From Treponema sp. (GTDB lineage: Bacteria; Spirochaetota; Spirochaetia; Treponematales; Treponemataceae), in contig JAFSTK010000092.1 in the NCBI GenBank assembly GCA_017450535.1, positions 1-53,108 on the forward strand: 53,108 nt of DNA. The letters are read 5' to 3'. The notes under the pieces were generated by a model that searched no databases, was not told where the DNA came from, and worked only from the letters and a program-made list of their open reading frames with translations. Shown piece after piece: positions 50,320 to 53,108 of the stretch (within the stretch, counting starts at the first letter, position 1; each line of letters starts with the position of its first letter). A program made the translations under genes and the position numbers.

Positions 50320-51543
50320 ATGAATTATGCAAGCATCGGTGTTATCGCTTTCTTAGTGCATATTATTATAAACTATGATGTTCTAATACGCGCGAAGGAA
50401 GCAGAAAAGAATCCTTCTCATTTATATTATAAAATCTTTCTGTTTTGTGTGCTTGCTTTTTATATTTTTGATTCTCTTTGGGGCTTTGTTTACGATTTGA
50501 AAGTCCCGTTGGTCGCGTATGTCTGGACAGAACTGTATTTTGTGTCCGTAGCAATCACTGTATTTTTTTGGACACGATTCGTCATCAACTACATTCAAAA
50601 GACCAATTATTTCACTACACTCCTAAAATATTCTGGAATCATTTTTCTTGGATTTGAGTTCCTCGTGCTCGCGATAAATCTTTTCTTTCCGGTTATGTTC
50701 TATTTTGACGAATCTGGAGGTTATCATACAGCAAACGCCCGCACCGCAACCATGTTCGCCCAGATTCTGCTTTTTTTGGCTACTTCAATTTATATGTTTG
50801 TTGCCGGCGAAAAAAATCAGGGAACCATACGTCGCCGACATCGTGCCGTCGGTGCCTTTGGAATCGCTATGACCATTTTTGTCGTTCTTGCGACGATGTA
50901 TCCGATTCTTCCGTTCTACGCGATGGGTTATCTGCTGGGAACATGTCTTCTCCATACCTTTGTCGTTGAAGATGAAAAAGAAGAGCGCCGAAAAGAACTG
51001 GAACAGCTTTTAAAAGTTGAAGAGATTCAAGAACAAGAAATTGGTTCTGCCCGACTTATTGCATACACGGATCCACTCACCGGCATAAAGAGCGCGAACG
51101 CATATCAGGAAGACGTGATTGGAATCGATATGCGGATTCATGATAAAATTCTAAAAGATTTTGGAATCGTCGTCTTTGACATAAACGGACTAAAACTCAT
51201 AAACGACACAAAAGGTCACGAAGAAGGCGACAAACTCATCAAATCTGGCTGTAACATTATCTGCCAGACGTTCAAGCACAGCCCCATTTACCGTATCGGT
51301 GGCGATGAGATTGTGGCGTTCCTTAAGGGAGATGATTTAAAAAACAGAGAGAGACTTTTGGACGGCTTTGCGGCTCAGATGGAAAAGAACATCTTAAACG
51401 GTGAAGTCGTAATTGCCTGGGGACTTTCTGAATTCATTCCGAATCAAGACAAAGAATACAGCGCAATTTTCACTCGCGCAGACCAAAAGATGTACGAGCA
51501 GAAAAAACTCTTAAAAGATAAACAGTCCTCTACAAACGCATGA
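50320..51543 (+). CDS. Membrane-bound GGDEF domain protein
   Basis: 407 residues. The N-terminal 220 contain about six membrane segments with no recognised sensor family, then a charged coiled coil (EDEKEERRKELEQLL), and a GGDEF domain (YTDPLTGIKSANAY, DINGLKLINDTKGHEEGD). The signature is RIGGDEI (327-331): the last Phe/Leu is Ile, and no RxxD inhibitory site is seen. It is probably a diguanylate cyclase, with activity somewhat uncertain. I use ATG 50320 rather than a TTG at 50299 that overlaps the -10 box. It lies between carB and carA. Confidence 0.82.
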   Translation: MNYASIGVIAFLVHIIINYDVLIRAKEAEKNPSHLYYKIFLFCVLAFYIFDSLWGFVYDLKVPLVAYVWTELYFVSVAITVFFWTRFVINYIQKTNYFTTLLKYSGIIFLGFEFLVLAINLFFPVMFYFDESGGYHTANARTATMFAQILLFLATSIYMFVAGEKNQGTIRRRHRAVGAFGIAMTIFVVLATMYPILPFYAMGYLLGTCLLHTFVVEDEKEERRKELEQLLKVEEIQEQEIGSARLIAYTDPLTGIKSANAYQEDVIGIDMRIHDKILKDFGIVVFDINGLKLINDTKGHEEGDKLIKSGCNIICQTFKHSPIYRIGGDEIVAFLKGDDLKNRERLLDGFAAQMEKNILNGEVVIAWGLSEFIPNQDKEYSAIFTRADQKMYEQKKLLKDKQSSTNA

Positions 51544-51550
51544 CGATTGC

Positions 51551-52852
51551 TCAAGCGTTCATCATCTTCAAGAACAAATCAAACAGATAATTCGTATCGT
51601 GCGGACCGCCACAGGCTTCCGGGTGGAATTGCACACTGAACGCAGGAATGTCGGTGTATTCAATTCCCTCGCAAGTGCCGTCATTCGTGTTGATAAAGCG
51701 CAGTTTTGCAAAGGGCGGAAGCGTATCGTTTTCCACCGCATATCCGTGGTTCTGGCTGGAGATGAACACGCGCCCGCTCTCCAAATCTTTGACCGGCTGG
51801 TTTCCGCCACGATGTCCGTACTTCAATTTACTCGTTTTTGCACCGCGCGCAAGGGCAAGCATTTGGTGACCGAGGCAGATGCCAAAAATCGGGATTGGCT
51901 TTTGTGCGCCATCTTTCTTCTCTTGACCCAAAATCGCTTTATTCCATTCGCACAATTTGCGGATTTCTTCTATTATAATAACATTTTCTGCGGGGTCGCC
52001 AGGTCCATTTGAGAGCATAACGCCGTCAGGGGCAAGCCGTATGATTTCTTCCGCCGTGGTGTTGTACGGCACAAGGGTCACGTTGCACCCACGTTTTTCC
52101 AGTTCACGTTTGATATTCGCCTTTGCGCCAAAATCGAAGAGCGCAACATGGGGGGAAGTCTCCCCCTCGGCTACAATAGCTCCGCTATTTCCGCCTACCC
52201 CCTCTACGGGGGATACCCCCGTAACGCCCCCATTTGGGGATTTTAAGGGGCTTTGCCCCTTAGGAGAAAGGGGTGTCGGCGCAACGGAGTGCGACGCAGG
52301 GGGAAGGCTTTCCCCCTCTTGCTTTTGCTGCACGCTCGCCACTGCATTTTCAATTGTATACGCGCGGATTTCTTTCAGGACGGATTCATCTTTTATCACC
52401 GCCTTCGCTGAATCTGAAGAAATCAGTTTGCTCATTTTTTCGGCTTCGTCGCCGCTCACAATCATGCCGTTCATCACGCCCGCTTCACGCAAAATTTTGG
52501 TGAGCTTCCGCGTATCAATGCCGCAAATGCCGATGATGTTCTGGGCTTTCAAAAACGCATCCAATTCGCCTTCACAGCGGAAGTTCGACGGTTTTTCACA
52601 CAGCTCGCGCACAATGTAGCCCCGCACCCAACTTTTTTTGCTTTCATAATCTTCGCTGATTACGCCATAGTTTCCAATCAGCGGAAAAGTCTGCGTGACA
52701 ATCTGACCAAAATAGCTGGGGTCTGTGAGCGTTTCCAAGTAACCGGTCATGCCCGTGGTAAAAACAGTCTCGCCAATCACCCGTCCGCTCGCACCAATCG
52801 AATTTCCTTCAAAAACCGTTCCGTCGGCAAGAATCAAATACGCTTTTTTCAT
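51551..52852 (-). CDS. carA: Carbamoyl-phosphate synthase small (glutaminase) subunit
   Basis: 433 residues. Hydrolyses glutamine and channels ammonia to CarB. The N-terminal CPSase small-chain domain (LADGTVFEGNSIGA, VFTTGMTGYLETLTDPSY) and the class I GATase domain (nucleophile Cys in FGICLGHQ; VQFHPEA) are separated by residues of about 179-234, which come from a composite GC-rich repeat. Without it the length is about 377, close to the family. The gene is separated from carB by a GGDEF gene on the other strand rather than in the usual carAB order. Confidence 0.95.
   Translation of the reverse strand: MKKAYLILADGTVFEGNSIGASGRVIGETVFTTGMTGYLETLTDPSYFGQIVTQTFPLIGNYGVISEDYESKKSWVRGYIVRELCEKPSNFRCEGELDAFLKAQNIIGICGIDTRKLTKILREAGVMNGMIVSGDEAEKMSKLISSDSAKAVIKDESVLKEIRAYTIENAVASVQQKQEGESLPPASHSVAPTPLSPKGQSPLKSPNGGVTGVSPVEGVGGNSGAIVAEGETSPHVALFDFGAKANIKRELEKRGCNVTLVPYNTTAEEIIRLAPDGVMLSNGPGDPAENVIIIEEIRKLCEWNKAILGQEKKDGAQKPIPIFGICLGHQMLALARGAKTSKLKYGHRGGNQPVKDLESGRVFISSQNHGYAVENDTLPPFAKLRFINTNDGTCEGIEYTDIPAFSVQFHPEACGGPHDTNYLFDLFLKMMNA
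52150..52231 (-). repeat. GC-rich mosaic repeat, copy 7a (inside carA, type A half)
   Basis: On the minus strand: GGGGGCGTTACGGGGG, TA, CCCCCGTAGAGGGGGTAGGCGG, then GCCGAGGGGGAGACTTCCCCCC. It is a compact type A unit reading in the carA direction (landmarks GGVTGVSPVEGVGG and AEGETSPH). Confidence 0.9.
52233..52318 (+). repeat. GC-rich mosaic repeat, copy 7b (inside carA, type B half)
   Basis: Type B unit on the plus strand: GGGGATTTTAAGGGGC, TTTGCCCCTT, GGGGTGTCGGCGCAACG, GTGCGACGCAGGGGGAAGGCTTTCCCCCTC. It abuts copy 7a head to head, so the pair forms a composite with both CCCCC ends facing outward. It is read on the opposite strand within carA (landmark GESLPPASHSVAPTP). Confidence 0.88.
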
Positions 52853-52871
52853 GTTTTCCTCAAAAACAAAA

Positions 52872-52917
52872 AAGGCGCCACCCCATCAGAGAAAATCTCT
52901 CATAGGATGAACGCCTT
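52872..52917 (-). terminator. Promoter-proximal terminator in the carA leader (attenuator candidate)
   Basis: On the minus strand AAGGCG (52912-52917) pairs with CGCCTT (52872-52877), with inner CATC/GATG and AGAGA/TCTCT stems, followed by TTTTTTGTTTTTG up to the AGGA site. The ATG is at 52852. It has the same promoter-hairpin-RBS layout as gltB and carB. Confidence 0.75.
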
Positions 52918-52932
52918 CGTTCTTATAACCGA

Positions 52933-52961
52933 AGTATACCCATTCACGGTATATTTGTCAA
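52933..52961 (-). promoter_or_regulatory. Promoter of carA
   Basis: On the minus strand TTGACA (52956-52961), a 17-base spacer and TATACT (52933-52938): consensus -35 and near-consensus -10. The start is predicted near 52926, about nine bases before the leader hairpin. Confidence 0.8.
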
Positions 52962-53078
52962 TGAACGAATCAGGGCAAACGCATTATAATCCATTCACAA
53001 GTAAGACAAAAAGGGCACAGGCGAATGAGTCCCAACAAAAACAGACTACCGACGCGAACCCGTCGCTGAAATGCGCGG

Positions 53079-53108
53079 TTGAGCGAATAAGAAATTGGAC
53101 TCGCTCAA
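53079..53108. repeat. Inverted repeat TTGAGCGA...TCGCTCAA at the window edge
   Basis: TTGAGCGA at about 53078-53086 is mirrored by TCGCTCAA at 53101-53108, and the last bases GGACTCGCTCAA match the GAGACTCGCTCAA module of the copies near coaBC and in carB. It may be the edge of another repeat cut by the window. I see no gene in 52962-53108. Confidence 0.4.

Noticed and set aside
1189-52318. Repeats as insertion sequences or CRISPR
   Set aside because: No transposase, no regular spacer-repeat pattern, and units are dispersed and under 170 bp.

Overview
The window looks like a chromosome segment from a host-associated Treponema or a close spirochete relative. I infer this from the gene content: SlyX, RsmG and RsmE; spirochete-style lipoproteins; a LysM-tailed acidic membrane protein; an M30-like peptidase lipoprotein; and GGDEF proteins. 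No rRNA or species marker is present, so the genus is an inference.

Bases 1-4650 are an AT-rich accessory patch. It holds the tail of an unidentified gene, an HsdR-type restriction subunit with a tandem Cys-rich linker, a fragment that looks like a JAB/MPN peptidase remnant, a DUF4143-type ATPase with a paired palindromic operator, and a truncated second restriction gene that stops where the core genome begins. From 4664 the genes are mostly housekeeping or envelope genes: coaBC, slyX, an ORF6N protein, an RluA-type synthase, a MATE exporter, an Lrp/AsnC regulator with an aminotransferase, a TPR protein, rsmG, rsmE, an M30-like lipoprotein, an aldo/keto reductase, an ABC ATPase with an outer-membrane barrel, tRNA-Ala(CGC), a HAD phosphatase, an NlpC/P60 protein, a lytic transglycosylase, a LysM protein, a PAS-GGDEF protein with purD, a STAS protein and a serine hydrolase.

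Bases 35240-52930 form a nitrogen block: a polar amino-acid ABC transporter, a glutamine amidotransferase-like hydrolase, gltB-uraA-purF as an apparent operon, then carB and carA on the other strand around a GGDEF gene. Glutamine-using enzymes (GltB, PurF, CarA/CarB) dominate. gltB, carB and carA each have a promoter followed at once by an intrinsic terminator hairpin just before the ribosome binding site, which suggests controlled readthrough.

The most unusual feature is a family of GC-rich, hairpin-forming mosaic repeats of about 85-170 bp. They occur between genes and also, without a stop or frameshift, inside the reading frames of hsdR, gltB, purF, carB and carA. They sit at domain junctions or loops and occur in both orientations. 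They recall the protein-inserted palindromic elements of Rickettsia but do not resemble them in sequence as far as I can tell. A second genome-style feature is that at least nine genes have a -10 box placed 6-7 bases before the start codon, predicting leaderless mRNAs.
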